From assembly GCA_937952135.1 (NCBI GenBank), contig CALFYL010000073.1:21999-85998 (forward strand): a stretch of DNA of 64,000 nt, read 5' to 3'. The notes under the pieces were generated by a model. The model was not told the origin of the DNA, did not search any database, and worked only from the letters and a program-made list of their open reading frames with translations. Shown here in pieces: positions 45,847 to 54,886 of this stretch. Made by a program: the position numbers and the translations under genes. The DNA comes from an uncultured Planctomycetia bacterium. Lineage in GTDB: Bacteria > Planctomycetota > UBA1135 > GCA-002686595. How positions within the stretch are numbered: the first letter of the stretch is position 1; every line of letters begins with the position of its first letter.

Positions 45847-47027
45847 AGCGACAGCGCCTCGACGGTCGACAGCGCGGGGATGCGGCCGGCGTGCTGGAAG
45901 CGGTTGCGTTCGATCAGCTCGAGCGCGCGCTCGGCGTCGTCGTAGAGCTGGTAGGCGAGCTCGAGCGCACCGATCGGCGCCGGCATCGTCAGGCGCTGGA
46001 TGCGCGGCAGCGAGCGCTCAGGCGGCGGCACGGCTGCGACCAGCGCGGCGCGAAGCAGCGCGAGCTGCTCGTACTGCGCCGGCGCGGCTCGGTCGAGCTC
46101 GGCGTCGAGCAGCGCCGCGAGGCGATCGCGCGCGGCGAGCGCGTCGTCGAGCGAGGCCCAGTTGATCGCGGCAGCCGCGGCGACCGCGCCAGCCACAGCG
46201 GTCTGACGGATCTGGGAGGCGATCTGAGACACGTTCGCGTCGCGCAGTTGCTCGAGCGCCGTCGAGCCGCCGAGCAGGCGCGCGTCGAAGTCGGCCAGGG
46301 CCTCGTACGCAGCGAGCGAGGCCTGCGCGTTCGCTGCCGCGGCGCTGACGCGTTGCAGAGTCTGGAGGATCGAGTTCGCCGCCGACGCCGGCGAGGTCAC
46401 CAGCGACGAGGCCTCGTCGACCAGGCGCGCGATCTCCTCGCCCAGGATCGCGGCCTCCTCGGCCGGACCGCGGAAGACGTCGAGCTGGCGCAGGCGCAGA
46501 CCGAGCGCTCGGAGCTGGTCCGCCACGCTCGTGCGCGCGAACTCGGGCACGCCCGTGACCTGCAGGCTCGCGGTCGTCTCCGCGGCTGCAGCCTCTTGCA
46601 CGACGGCCGTCTGCTCCTGCGCACCGGCAATCGGGGGCCGGCGATCGACGACCGGGGCTGTGCCTTCGACGCGGAGGAACTCCAGGTCGAAGCGAACCAG
46701 GTCGCCTTCGCGCGTCGACTCGCTCACGACGCAGCGCGTGCAGAACACGGGGAGCGAGCCGTAGTGGGGGTGCACCAGCGTGCCGCCACCCGAGCGCCGC
46801 GTGCACTGGCGGATCAGCGCGAGCTTGCGCGTCTGAGCGTCGGGTCCGGCGACGAAGGCCTGCAGGCGGATGCGCGTGGGCGCCTCGCCGAACTCCTCGA
46901 CGACCGCGAAGTCGCGGCCGGGGAACTCGTGCACCTGGTGGCGCTGCGAGAACTCCGAGTCCGCGAGCTCGACCTCGAACGCGACGCCGCGATAGGAGGC
47001 TTCGTAGAGGTCGTCGGGCCAGGCCAT
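45843..47027 (-). CDS. Mu gpN-like tail protein, copy 2
   Basis: Identical to 2883-4067; DNA_circ_N domain at the N-terminus. Confidence 0.9.
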   Translation of the reverse strand: MAWPDDLYEASYRGVAFEVELADSEFSQRHQVHEFPGRDFAVVEEFGEAPTRIRLQAFVAGPDAQTRKLALIRQCTRRSGGGTLVHPHYGSLPVFCTRCVVSESTREGDLVRFDLEFLRVEGTAPVVDRRPPIAGAQEQTAVVQEAAAAETTASLQVTGVPEFARTSVADQLRALGLRLRQLDVFRGPAEEAAILGEEIARLVDEASSLVTSPASAANSILQTLQRVSAAAANAQASLAAYEALADFDARLLGGSTALEQLRDANVSQIASQIRQTAVAGAVAAAAAINWASLDDALAARDRLAALLDAELDRAAPAQYEQLALLRAALVAAVPPPERSLPRIQRLTMPAPIGALELAYQLYDDAERALELIERNRFQHAGRIPALSTVEALSL

Positions 47028-47028
47028 C

Positions 47029-48741
47029 TCAGGTTCCCAGGGCGAAGCCCTGCTGGAGGGAGAGGTCGACGCCGTCGTTGCGCTCGGTCGACACGCTCGC
47101 GCCGGCGGGGAGGTTCTGGAAGCGCACGTTCACAGAGGCCTCGGCGCGCTCGGTGACCACGCCGCCGCTCACCTGCGCGGCTGCACCAACGGCTGCAGCG
47201 GACGCTGCGGCGCCGTCGGATGACGCACCTGGTTTCGACACGCCCACGACGTCGAGCATCCAGTCGGGCACGAGATCTCGCAGGGACGGCAGCACCGCCA
47301 TCAGGTACTCCAGGCCCAGGCGCACCGGCAGCATCATCCGCTCCCACGCAGCGGACATCTTGTCGGTGACCCACTCCCAGTTGTCCCACAGCAGGTAGAG
47401 CGCGCCCGCGAGCGCGGCGACGCCGGCGATGAGCCATCCGATCGGCGTTGCGGCCAGCACGGCGCTGAAGCCGAGGACTGCTGCCTTGATTGCGACGAAG
47501 GCGCCGACGATCACTGGCCAGGCGGCGCTCACGCCGGCAACGAGCGAGCCGACGGATCCGATGAACGATCCGAGCACCAGCAAGATCGGACCGACCGCGG
47601 CGGCAAGTGCGCCAAGTCCAACGACCCACTTCTGAGTTGCAGGGCTGAGCGCGGCGAACTTCGCCGCGATCTCGGTGAGTAGGTTCGCGACTTTCTCGAA
47701 GACCTCCAGCAGACCCGACTGAGAGATCTTGTCCATGAGAACTGTGACCGAGACCGTGAACCGCTCCCACGCCGCGGCCGCGCCCTTCGACGCCTCGATC
47801 ACTCCTCGCTGGAGCGAGCCTGCTGCCTGATCGAGTTCAGCGCGAGCGGCAGCGATAGCGTTGGGGTCGATCGCAGCAACCGCAACCCCGGCCTCCTGTC
47901 CGAAGATCGCAAGCATGTCGCTCGTCGTCGCGCCAGCGGTTCGCAGCCGGCCCAGGACGACGTCGAGCGAGCGCAGTCGGTTCTCTGCGTCGAACAGCGC
48001 CTCGCGATCCACGCCGAGTCGGCTCAGAGCCATCCGCGCCTCCGAGGACGGCTTGATGAGCTTCGACACTGCCTGGCGCAGCACAGTCACTCCGAGAGAG
48101 CCCTCGAAGTTGGCTGCCGCGATGCCCTTCGCTGCGGCGACCATGTCCTCCAGCGAGAGCCCGGCCGCCTTCATCCCGGGACCGGCCTGCTGCAGGACCT
48201 GAGCGAACTCCCGCATCATCAGCGAACTTCCGCCCGTCGCGCTCATCATCAGGTCGAGCAGTCGCTCGGCGTCGCTCGCAGCTCCACCCACGGCCGCGAG
48301 GGAGTCGGCCACAATGCCTGCTGCGGCAGCGCCGTCGATGTTCGCCGCCTTCGATAGGCGCGCTGTGGGGAGCAGCGCTGCGAGCGAGTCGTTGGCTTTG
48401 AACCCTTGCTCCGCCAGGCCCTCCAGAGCCTGGATGCCGCGCGTGAGTCCGAGATCCGGCGGCAGCGCTCGAACCGCGGCCTGCAGCTCCTGCATCTGCT
48501 GCGCGTTCGCTCCGGTCACGCTGCGGATGCGGTTGAAGCTGCGGTCGATGTCGATGCCGGTCTTGATCGCGAAGCCGCCCAGCGCGGCGAGCGGAGCGCT
48601 GACCTTGGTGGTGAGGTTCTTTCCGAGACTGTTGAGGCTCGCGCCCAGCTGTCCGATTCGCGAGTTCAGGTTGAACAGCGGACCGGTGATTCGGTCCACA
48701 GCGCTGATGACAACCGCGAGCGGGAACGTCTTACCGGCCAT
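47029..48741 (-). CDS. Tail tape-measure protein, copy 2
   Basis: Identical to 4069-5781; 570 aa with the hydrophobic zone at ~365-450. Confidence 0.92.
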   Translation of the reverse strand: MAGKTFPLAVVISAVDRITGPLFNLNSRIGQLGASLNSLGKNLTTKVSAPLAALGGFAIKTGIDIDRSFNRIRSVTGANAQQMQELQAAVRALPPDLGLTRGIQALEGLAEQGFKANDSLAALLPTARLSKAANIDGAAAAGIVADSLAAVGGAASDAERLLDLMMSATGGSSLMMREFAQVLQQAGPGMKAAGLSLEDMVAAAKGIAAANFEGSLGVTVLRQAVSKLIKPSSEARMALSRLGVDREALFDAENRLRSLDVVLGRLRTAGATTSDMLAIFGQEAGVAVAAIDPNAIAAARAELDQAAGSLQRGVIEASKGAAAAWERFTVSVTVLMDKISQSGLLEVFEKVANLLTEIAAKFAALSPATQKWVVGLGALAAAVGPILLVLGSFIGSVGSLVAGVSAAWPVIVGAFVAIKAAVLGFSAVLAATPIGWLIAGVAALAGALYLLWDNWEWVTDKMSAAWERMMLPVRLGLEYLMAVLPSLRDLVPDWMLDVVGVSKPGASSDGAAASAAAVGAAAQVSGGVVTERAEASVNVRFQNLPAGASVSTERNDGVDLSLQQGFALGT

Positions 48742-49248
48742 GAGTCCTCCTCGACTTGCGCGCCTCGATCACCTGCTCAGCGATTTTCCACCAGTGCTCG
48801 ATGTCCTCCGCGTCGAGCGCCATGAGCTCGCTCGGCGGCCAATGCCACAGCTCGGCGAACGCGCCTAACTTGCCTGCCCAGTCAGCAGGCCACCGGGCAA
48901 AAAACCCGCGACCACCTCCGAGAGGCGGGCGATGTCCTCGAGGTCGCAGCGATCGAGCAGCGCTAGGCCTACGACGGGGCTCTCGGCCTCGACCAGCTGC
49001 GCAGCGAACTCGAGCATCTGGTACGCCTGGTCCTTGTCCTTGGGGGCCTTCTTCATGTCCTTGCCCACGGGACGACGCAGCGTCAGCGAGTGCACCAGCT
49101 CTTCCTTGTTCGCCTTGCTGCGGACGGTGATCGGCCAGCGCAAAGTCACGACGACGCGGCCGTCGGAGAGCTTCTCGATGCCCGTGTCTTGCGCCGGCTC
49201 GGGCTGGTCGCCTTCGGGCGTGGCGGGTTCCTCGGACGCGAAGCGCAT
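48731..49248 (-). CDS. Tail assembly chaperone, -1 frameshift product, copy 2
   Basis: Identical to 5771-6288; the slippery T TTT TTG lies at 48904-48898 and the HWPPSELM extension ends at 48731. Confidence 0.8.
48865..49248 (-). CDS. Tail assembly chaperone, 0-frame product, copy 2
   Basis: Identical to 5905-6288; terminates at the TAG at 48867-48865 when no slippage occurs. Confidence 0.88.
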   Translation of the reverse strand: MRFASEEPATPEGDQPEPAQDTGIEKLSDGRVVVTLRWPITVRSKANKEELVHSLTLRRPVGKDMKKAPKDKDQAYQMLEFAAQLVEAESPVVGLALLDRCDLEDIARLSEVVAGFLPGGLLTGQAS

Positions 49249-49252
49249 GGGA

Positions 49253-49612
49253 TCAGATGAAGCGCGCCGACGAACCGACGAACTTGAAGGGGGTCTTCAT
49301 CTCGTCGCTCGACACGTTGCCTTCCGAGCTGAAGAAGGCGTCGGTCACGACGAACGTCCCGGCGCCTGTGCGACCGCTGACGGTGGCGTTGCGCTTGCCG
49401 GCGAACGCGACGAACCGCTCGAAGTCGGTGACGTGCATCTGGCCCGAGATCATCGGGGCCTGCGGCGTGCTCTTCGCGCCGACCACGCGACCGTGGCCGC
49501 CCATGATCGGCTCGAGCAGCGGAAGCCCGAAGTTGATCTCGACCGCGTCGACCGAGATGTCGATCGACTCGCCGTCGACCGTCACCTCGAGGATTCCTCC
49601 GATGACCTGCAT
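49253..49612 (-). CDS. Tail tube protein, copy 2
   Basis: Identical to 6293-6652; 119 aa, Mu gpM-like. Confidence 0.92.
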   Translation of the reverse strand: MQVIGGILEVTVDGESIDISVDAVEINFGLPLLEPIMGGHGRVVGAKSTPQAPMISGQMHVTDFERFVAFAGKRNATVSGRTGAGTFVVTDAFFSSEGNVSSDEMKTPFKFVGSSARFI

Positions 49613-49651
49613 GAGTCTGCTCCGTCAGTGTGCGTGCGGTGGGGCCGTCGA

Positions 49652-51136
49652 TCAGGAGATGCGCGCGGCGATGCGGGTCGCGGTCACGACCAGGTAGCCC
49701 ATCAGCTTGGGCGACAGCACGATGTCGACGCGGTTGCCGTTCTGCGCGTTGATCTCTGCGATGAGCGCGCTGCGGAACCCCGCGACGTCTTGGATGATCC
49801 CGGCCTGCGCGAGCGACTCCGCCCACGCGACGGCCTCGGCCTTCAGCGTGTCCGGGCTGACGAGCTGCTGGCCGCTTCCGACCGTCGCGCCCGTGTCGCC
49901 CGTGAGCTTGGCGCTGGGGTACTTGGTGGCGAGGCGCGCGCGCCAAGCGAAGCGCAGGTAGCTCAGCGCCAGCCGGTGCGCCAGCATGAGGAACGCCGGA
50001 TCCTCCGCGCCCAGGTCGTTGCGCTGGTACACGGTGATCATCTGGTCGGTGCTGACGCGCCCGTTGGCGTTGACGACCCACGTCGAGCAGCCGGCGAACA
50101 GGAGCTGGTTGCGCTCCTCGAACGTCCAGCGGTCCGCAACTGCGGGAGCGAGCAGGCCCGTCATCTCGCGCTGCTGCAGGTTGGCGGCGGGATCGCCCTG
50201 AGCCGCGAGCGCGACCACGCCCGCAGCCGAGCCGGCCCACTCCCACGGCGGGTTCAGCGGCGAGCGCACCGCGACCAGCGACACGTGCTTGCTGTTGCGA
50301 GCCTCGCCGAACGCGGTCAACGCGCCGAACGCGCCGGCCTTGCCGATGATCGCGACGCCGTCGATCTGGATCGTCGGGCCCCAGCGGCGCTCGAGCTCGG
50401 TGTCGAGCTCGGTGTAGTTCGCAGCGTCCGCGTACGCGCAGACGATCACGTCGTACTGCACCTCGCCAATCGCCGACCAGACTCCGCTGATGTCGGGGTT
50501 GCCTGCGCCTGCGACCGTCTGCGCGATCGCGACCGTGAGGCCCGGCGCCGTGACCTCGCCCTCGCCGTAGTTCAAGCGGATGTCGATGTCGCTGCCCGTC
50601 TCGCCGGCGTTCTTCGCAGTCAGCGTGACCACGCCAAGCGCCGCAGCAGCGGTCACCGGGAGTTCGGTCAGCGCGTTGATCGCGTCGCGCAAGCGCGTCG
50701 CCAGCACCGTGAGAGTGTCCGTTCCCGTGTCCGCTCCGACCGCGACGCGCAGCCGACGACCCGCGATGTAGACGTACAGCGAGCCGGCGGCCGTCTGCGC
50801 GCCGCTCAGGGTGATCGTCTTCTGGCACGCGGCGCCGCCGCCGTCGTCGTTGATCGAGCAGATCCACGTCTCGATCTGCGCGCCACCCGACTCGAAGTAG
50901 CGCTGCGCCATGCCGTGCAGAGTCGATCCGACTCCCGTCAGCGCGGCGACGTCGTTCGCGCTCGTGACTCGGGTCGGCGTGAGCTGCGCGCCCGTGCCGG
51001 CGGTACGTCGACCGCCGATGAGGAGCGCCTTGAGAGGCTTGAGCGCCAGTCCGCTCGAGGCCTGCGTCGGGTCGAACTCGACGAGGTTGGCCTGCGTGCG
51101 GATGGTGTCCGGGATGTTCTGGAACGTGACGGTCAC
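49652..51136 (-). CDS. Tail sheath protein, copy 2
   Basis: Identical to 6692-8176; 494 aa, Mu gpL-like. Confidence 0.93.
   Translation of the reverse strand: MTVTFQNIPDTIRTQANLVEFDPTQASSGLALKPLKALLIGGRRTAGTGAQLTPTRVTSANDVAALTGVGSTLHGMAQRYFESGGAQIETWICSINDDGGGAACQKTITLSGAQTAAGSLYVYIAGRRLRVAVGADTGTDTLTVLATRLRDAINALTELPVTAAAALGVVTLTAKNAGETGSDIDIRLNYGEGEVTAPGLTVAIAQTVAGAGNPDISGVWSAIGEVQYDVIVCAYADAANYTELDTELERRWGPTIQIDGVAIIGKAGAFGALTAFGEARNSKHVSLVAVRSPLNPPWEWAGSAAGVVALAAQGDPAANLQQREMTGLLAPAVADRWTFEERNQLLFAGCSTWVVNANGRVSTDQMITVYQRNDLGAEDPAFLMLAHRLALSYLRFAWRARLATKYPSAKLTGDTGATVGSGQQLVSPDTLKAEAVAWAESLAQAGIIQDVAGFRSALIAEINAQNGNRVDIVLSPKLMGYLVVTATRIAARIS
50626..50643 (+). promoter_or_regulatory. Possible dispersed operator-like site inside the sheath gene (copy 2)
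   Basis: Same as 7666-7683; 15/18, intragenic. Confidence 0.35.
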
Positions 51137-51312
51137 GGCTCACTCCTGGGCGTTGGTTCGGGCGCGGGCGGTTCCGCTTGGACGACGTCGCCCTCCGCGA
51201 GACGGCGTCGCCAGAACACCGTCGGCTGCACAGCCATGCCGTCCTCCGGGACCGCGAGCATGGTGTCGGGGTCACGCACGAGTCGGCCGGGTACGGGGCG
51301 AATGTAGGGCAC
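51133..51312 (-). CDS. DUF2635-family protein, copy 2
   Basis: Identical to 8173-8352; 59 aa, GTG start, coupled to the sheath gene. Confidence 0.85.
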   Translation of the reverse strand: MPYIRPVPGRLVRDPDTMLAVPEDGMAVQPTVFWRRRLAEGDVVQAEPPAPEPTPRSEP

Positions 51313-51315
51313 GGA

Positions 51316-51333
51316 TGGCGCTTGGCGGTGACT
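51316..51333 (-). promoter_or_regulatory. Dispersed operator-like site before DUF2635 (copy 2)
   Basis: Same as 8356-8373; 16/18. Confidence 0.7.
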
Positions 51334-51341
51334 CGAACCTA

Positions 51342-51923
51342 CTAGACGAGGTCGATGGAATCCACGGCCTCGGGCGTCGTGTTGTTGCCGGCCGGGTTCT
51401 CGTACTCGGTGTTCACGGTGTCGAGCTCGAGCGCGGGCGGGATCGGCGCGGTCGCGGCCTCGCGCAGGTACTCGTAGCGCACGGACACTCGGCCGCTCGC
51501 GACGACGACGCCCTCGCCGGCGTCGAAGTCTGTCTCGATCGCCGTGATCAGTCCGCTGTTCAGCGACTGCGCGGCCGCCGGCTCGCGCGTGGTCGGATCA
51601 CGCAGCAGAGGGTCCGTCTCGATGAGCACGACGACCTGCTCGAGCACTTCGCCGAGCACCACGTGGGCCGGGACCATCTCAGGCGGAGTCGCCCCAGGTC
51701 GCGCTGCGGCGAAGACGTCGATCTGCACTTCGCACGTGCCCTTGAACATCCGCGGCGCCTGACGGTGCAGCTCGAGCGTGTCGCGCGGCGTGTAAACCAC
51801 GATCAGCGGCACGTGCTCGGGCCAGACCTTCCAGGGCCGCGAGTTGTAGACCTCGGCGCCGGCGTTGGTGGCGCCCTTCAGGCGAGCGACGACGCGCTCT
51901 CTGATGACGTCTCGCTCGTGCAT
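51342..51923 (-). CDS. Mu gp37-like tail terminator, copy 2
   Basis: Identical to 8382-8963; 193 aa. Confidence 0.7.
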   Translation of the reverse strand: MHERDVIRERVVARLKGATNAGAEVYNSRPWKVWPEHVPLIVVYTPRDTLELHRQAPRMFKGTCEVQIDVFAAARPGATPPEMVPAHVVLGEVLEQVVVLIETDPLLRDPTTREPAAAQSLNSGLITAIETDFDAGEGVVVASGRVSVRYEYLREAATAPIPPALELDTVNTEYENPAGNNTTPEAVDSIDLV

Positions 51924-52285
51924 CACTCAGCCTGGAGCGGGCGCTCGAGCTCGATGTCGAGCGAGCCCTCGCCGTCTTCGTTGCGCTGCGCGACGCGGTA
52001 CTCGGTGGTGACGCTGTCGATGATCACCGTGACGATGTCCCCCCGGTGGCACTTGCCGCCCGGCAGGTAGCGCTCGATCACGCCGAGCCAGGGGTAGTCG
52101 CCCTGCATCACGACCTCGCCCGTGTCGAGCTGCACGTTGCGGGGCTGTCGAGCACGGAACAGGGCCCGGCCGGTCAGGTCGACCGTGCCGAGCCCTGTCG
52201 AGGACTGGTAGGTGATCGTCGCGCTGGCGGCGAGCGTTCGGCTGAGCACGCGCTGCGCGCCCTGCACCAGCTTGTCCCAGCGCAT
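51923..52285 (-). CDS. gpFII-like head-tail joining protein, copy 2
   Basis: Identical to 8963-9325; 120 aa. Confidence 0.65.
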   Translation of the reverse strand: MRWDKLVQGAQRVLSRTLAASATITYQSSTGLGTVDLTGRALFRARQPRNVQLDTGEVVMQGDYPWLGVIERYLPGGKCHRGDIVTVIIDSVTTEYRVAQRNEDGEGSLDIELERPLQAE

Positions 52286-52290
52286 CAGGA

Positions 52291-52635
52291 TCAGGTGTCG
52301 ACGCCGGGACCGGCGAGGACGATCTCCGCGGTCGCCGCGCCGGACAGCTTCGCCGCGGCCGCGTAGCCAGCGAACGTGCCACCGGCCGCGGTGGTCGTGA
52401 AGGTGTTCGCGGTGGCGCTGAGATAGACCCGCGCGCCCGCGGCCCACGCGGCGCCGGTGTCGGTGATCACGCGGAAGCGTCCGGTGATCGCCGCCGGCAC
52501 GATGTCGCCGATCGCGCCGCTGTCGAGCAGGCAGCAGACGCGCACGCCGCTGACACGGAAGTCGCCCTTGACGCCATTCGAGCCGGCGATCGTGTGATCG
52601 ATCGTCTCCCCGGAGGCGGTGTATCGCTGGACCAT
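52291..52635 (-). CDS. DUF2190 capsid-associated protein, copy 2
   Basis: Identical to 9331-9675; 114 aa. Confidence 0.8.
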   Translation of the reverse strand: MVQRYTASGETIDHTIAGSNGVKGDFRVSGVRVCCLLDSGAIGDIVPAAITGRFRVITDTGAAWAAGARVYLSATANTFTTTAAGGTFAGYAAAAKLSGAATAEIVLAGPGVDT

Positions 52636-52732
52636 TTGTCGTTCTCGCTCTGAGTGGTGTGTGCTGCTGGGTGAGCTGCCGGCGACCTACGCGAGGCCGC
52701 CGGTAGCTCCGCTTCGAAAACGTGTGCTCAGA

Positions 52733-54868
52733 TCAGGCGCCGGTCGAGCGGTACGTGCCGCGGAAGTCGATCCAGCTCGCGCCGAAGTCGTGACGCGCGC
52801 GCCACTCGAAGCCGTCGCGCTCGAAGCCGATGCGCTGCTCGAGGTACACGCCTTCCTGGCCCGCCAGGTACGCGATCTCCTGCGTGTCGTACGCGCCGGG
52901 CTCGGCGTCGAGATACCACTCCGCCGTGCTGTGCGCGTCGAGGCGCGGCTCCGCGATCGGGATCAGCGGCATCTGGCCGCCTTGCGCGAACGGGTTGATC
53001 GCAGCCTGCGTGTTCGGAGTCAGCGACGCCGTGAACTGCACCGCGGTCGCGTACAGCGCCGCCGGCACGACCAGGAAGCGCGGCATGATGTTCAGGATCG
53101 CGCCGAGCGTGCCGTCCGGCAGCGTCGGTGCGCGCTGAGTCGCCATCTTCGCGTAGCCGGCGCTGAGGTTGGCGACGCTCAAGGCGCCGGTGCCGGTGTT
53201 GTTGTGGGTCCCGTGGTAGAGGATCTGGCCGGTGGCGTCGATCACCTGCTCGGCGGTGCGCAGACCCCAGACGATGTCGCTCTCCAGGCGCGCGGCCGAG
53301 GCCCCGAACATCTGCGCCAGGCGTTCGAAGGCGCCCGTGTCGTCGTTGATGAAGGCCTCACGCGTCAGGCCCAGGGCCTTCGCGTAGGTCGAGATCCGGT
53401 AGGTCTGCGCGCTCTCGCCGAGCGTGCCGTACTTGATCTCGCCGTTCGCGCCGATCTTCTCGAGGTCCGGCGCGGTCGAGAGGGTGTGCACCTGGCGCGG
53501 CTTGAAGTCATTCACCGTCACGCGACGCGCGAGCGGCAGGAACGTGCGCGGGCTCTCGACGTACCCCATGCGCAGCGCCTTGCCCGACACGGCGGACAAG
53601 ATCGACGTGAAGTCCGCCGAGCTGTGCGCGGGGGCGATCGAGCGCTGGTTGACGAGCGCGTCCCACAGGCGCATTTCGCTCATGCCGTCGGTGTTGACTC
53701 CGCGGCGGCGCACGCACATGGCGGCGATCTGCGCGAGGCGCAGGCCGGCAAATTCGTTCGCGCCATCGAGCGGGCGCGTCGAGCGCAGCCAGGCCGACTC
53801 ACGCGTGCTCTGCGCCGAGACTTCGACCGGCGTCGTGTCGCGGTAGCGACCGCCACGCATCAGCAGGCCGTCGGCCACGCACCGACCGAACTTCTCGTCA
53901 TCGGTCTGCCCGACGCTCGCGAAGCCAGCGCTGTGCGCGCTGCGCGTGTCGGTGGCCTCGTCGCGCTTGACGATTTCCTCGAGGATCTGGCGGCTGGCGT
54001 CCTCCTCGGACACCCCGCCTTCGATCAGGCGCTCGGTGAAGTCGTTGGCCATGCCGTGGCGCTTGCAGAGCTTGCGCACGGCCGACTGCCGAGCGCGCTC
54101 CTGCTCCTGGGCGCGCTTCTCAGCGGCCTTGAGTTCGGCGGCGCGGGCCTGTTCGTCCTTGGTCGTGTCGGCGATTTCGGGCGGCATGTTCTGTGTCCGT
54201 TGCGGCTCCTCGCCGCCGTCGTTGTGGTTCTCGGGCAGGCCTTCCTGCCCGTGGTCTTGGCTGCGCGTCGAAGCGGCTTCGTCTGCCGGCATCGGCGTCG
54301 AGCTGATCTCCTTCACGCGCCACCTGCGCACGTAGTAGATCGGGTAGCCCTCGCGCATCTCCTCGGTCTTCTCGATGCGCAGGCGCTCGTAGCCGAACGA
54401 GATGCCGGTGACCGTGCCGTCCTTCACGCGCTCGATCACGGGCTGCGCGTCCGACGCTCGCGTGAACAGCACGTCGGCCTCTGCCGTGCGCGCCTGCGCG
54501 TCGATCGCGACGCTGCCCTCGGCCACACGCCCGATCGCATCGCGCACGCTCCACCGGTTGTGGTTGTCGAGCACGACGCAGCGGCCGCTGTTCAGGTGGC
54601 TGACGTCGATCGCGTCGGGGCCGAAGTCGAGCCGCTCCCAGTACCGCCGGCCAGCCTCCCAGTCGTAGCGCAGCACGTCGGCGCCGGCGGTCCACCGCAC
54701 GCGCACGCTGTTGCGCTCCTCGTTCCACGTCTGCGGGACGATGTCCGCGCGCACCATCAGCTCGTCGAGCTGATCGCGCTGGTGGTGAGGCGGGGCGGGG
54801 CGGCGGGTTACTTGCGGCACGGGTTCGAGCTTGCCGCACCTGCGCGGCGAATCAAGGGGGTAGTCCAC
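52733..54868 (-). CDS. Prohead protease / major capsid fusion, copy 2
   Basis: Identical to 9773-11908; alternative starts at 54820 (GTG) and 54757 (ATG). Confidence 0.88.
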   Translation of the reverse strand: MDYPLDSPRRCGKLEPVPQVTRRPAPPHHQRDQLDELMVRADIVPQTWNEERNSVRVRWTAGADVLRYDWEAGRRYWERLDFGPDAIDVSHLNSGRCVVLDNHNRWSVRDAIGRVAEGSVAIDAQARTAEADVLFTRASDAQPVIERVKDGTVTGISFGYERLRIEKTEEMREGYPIYYVRRWRVKEISSTPMPADEAASTRSQDHGQEGLPENHNDGGEEPQRTQNMPPEIADTTKDEQARAAELKAAEKRAQEQERARQSAVRKLCKRHGMANDFTERLIEGGVSEEDASRQILEEIVKRDEATDTRSAHSAGFASVGQTDDEKFGRCVADGLLMRGGRYRDTTPVEVSAQSTRESAWLRSTRPLDGANEFAGLRLAQIAAMCVRRRGVNTDGMSEMRLWDALVNQRSIAPAHSSADFTSILSAVSGKALRMGYVESPRTFLPLARRVTVNDFKPRQVHTLSTAPDLEKIGANGEIKYGTLGESAQTYRISTYAKALGLTREAFINDDTGAFERLAQMFGASAARLESDIVWGLRTAEQVIDATGQILYHGTHNNTGTGALSVANLSAGYAKMATQRAPTLPDGTLGAILNIMPRFLVVPAALYATAVQFTASLTPNTQAAINPFAQGGQMPLIPIAEPRLDAHSTAEWYLDAEPGAYDTQEIAYLAGQEGVYLEQRIGFERDGFEWRARHDFGASWIDFRGTYRSTGA

Positions 54869-54879
54869 GCCAAGCGACA
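54862..54879 (+). promoter_or_regulatory. Dispersed operator-like site between portal and capsid (copy 2)
   Basis: Same as 11902-11919; 17/18. Confidence 0.75.
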
Positions 54880-54886
54880 GACGCGG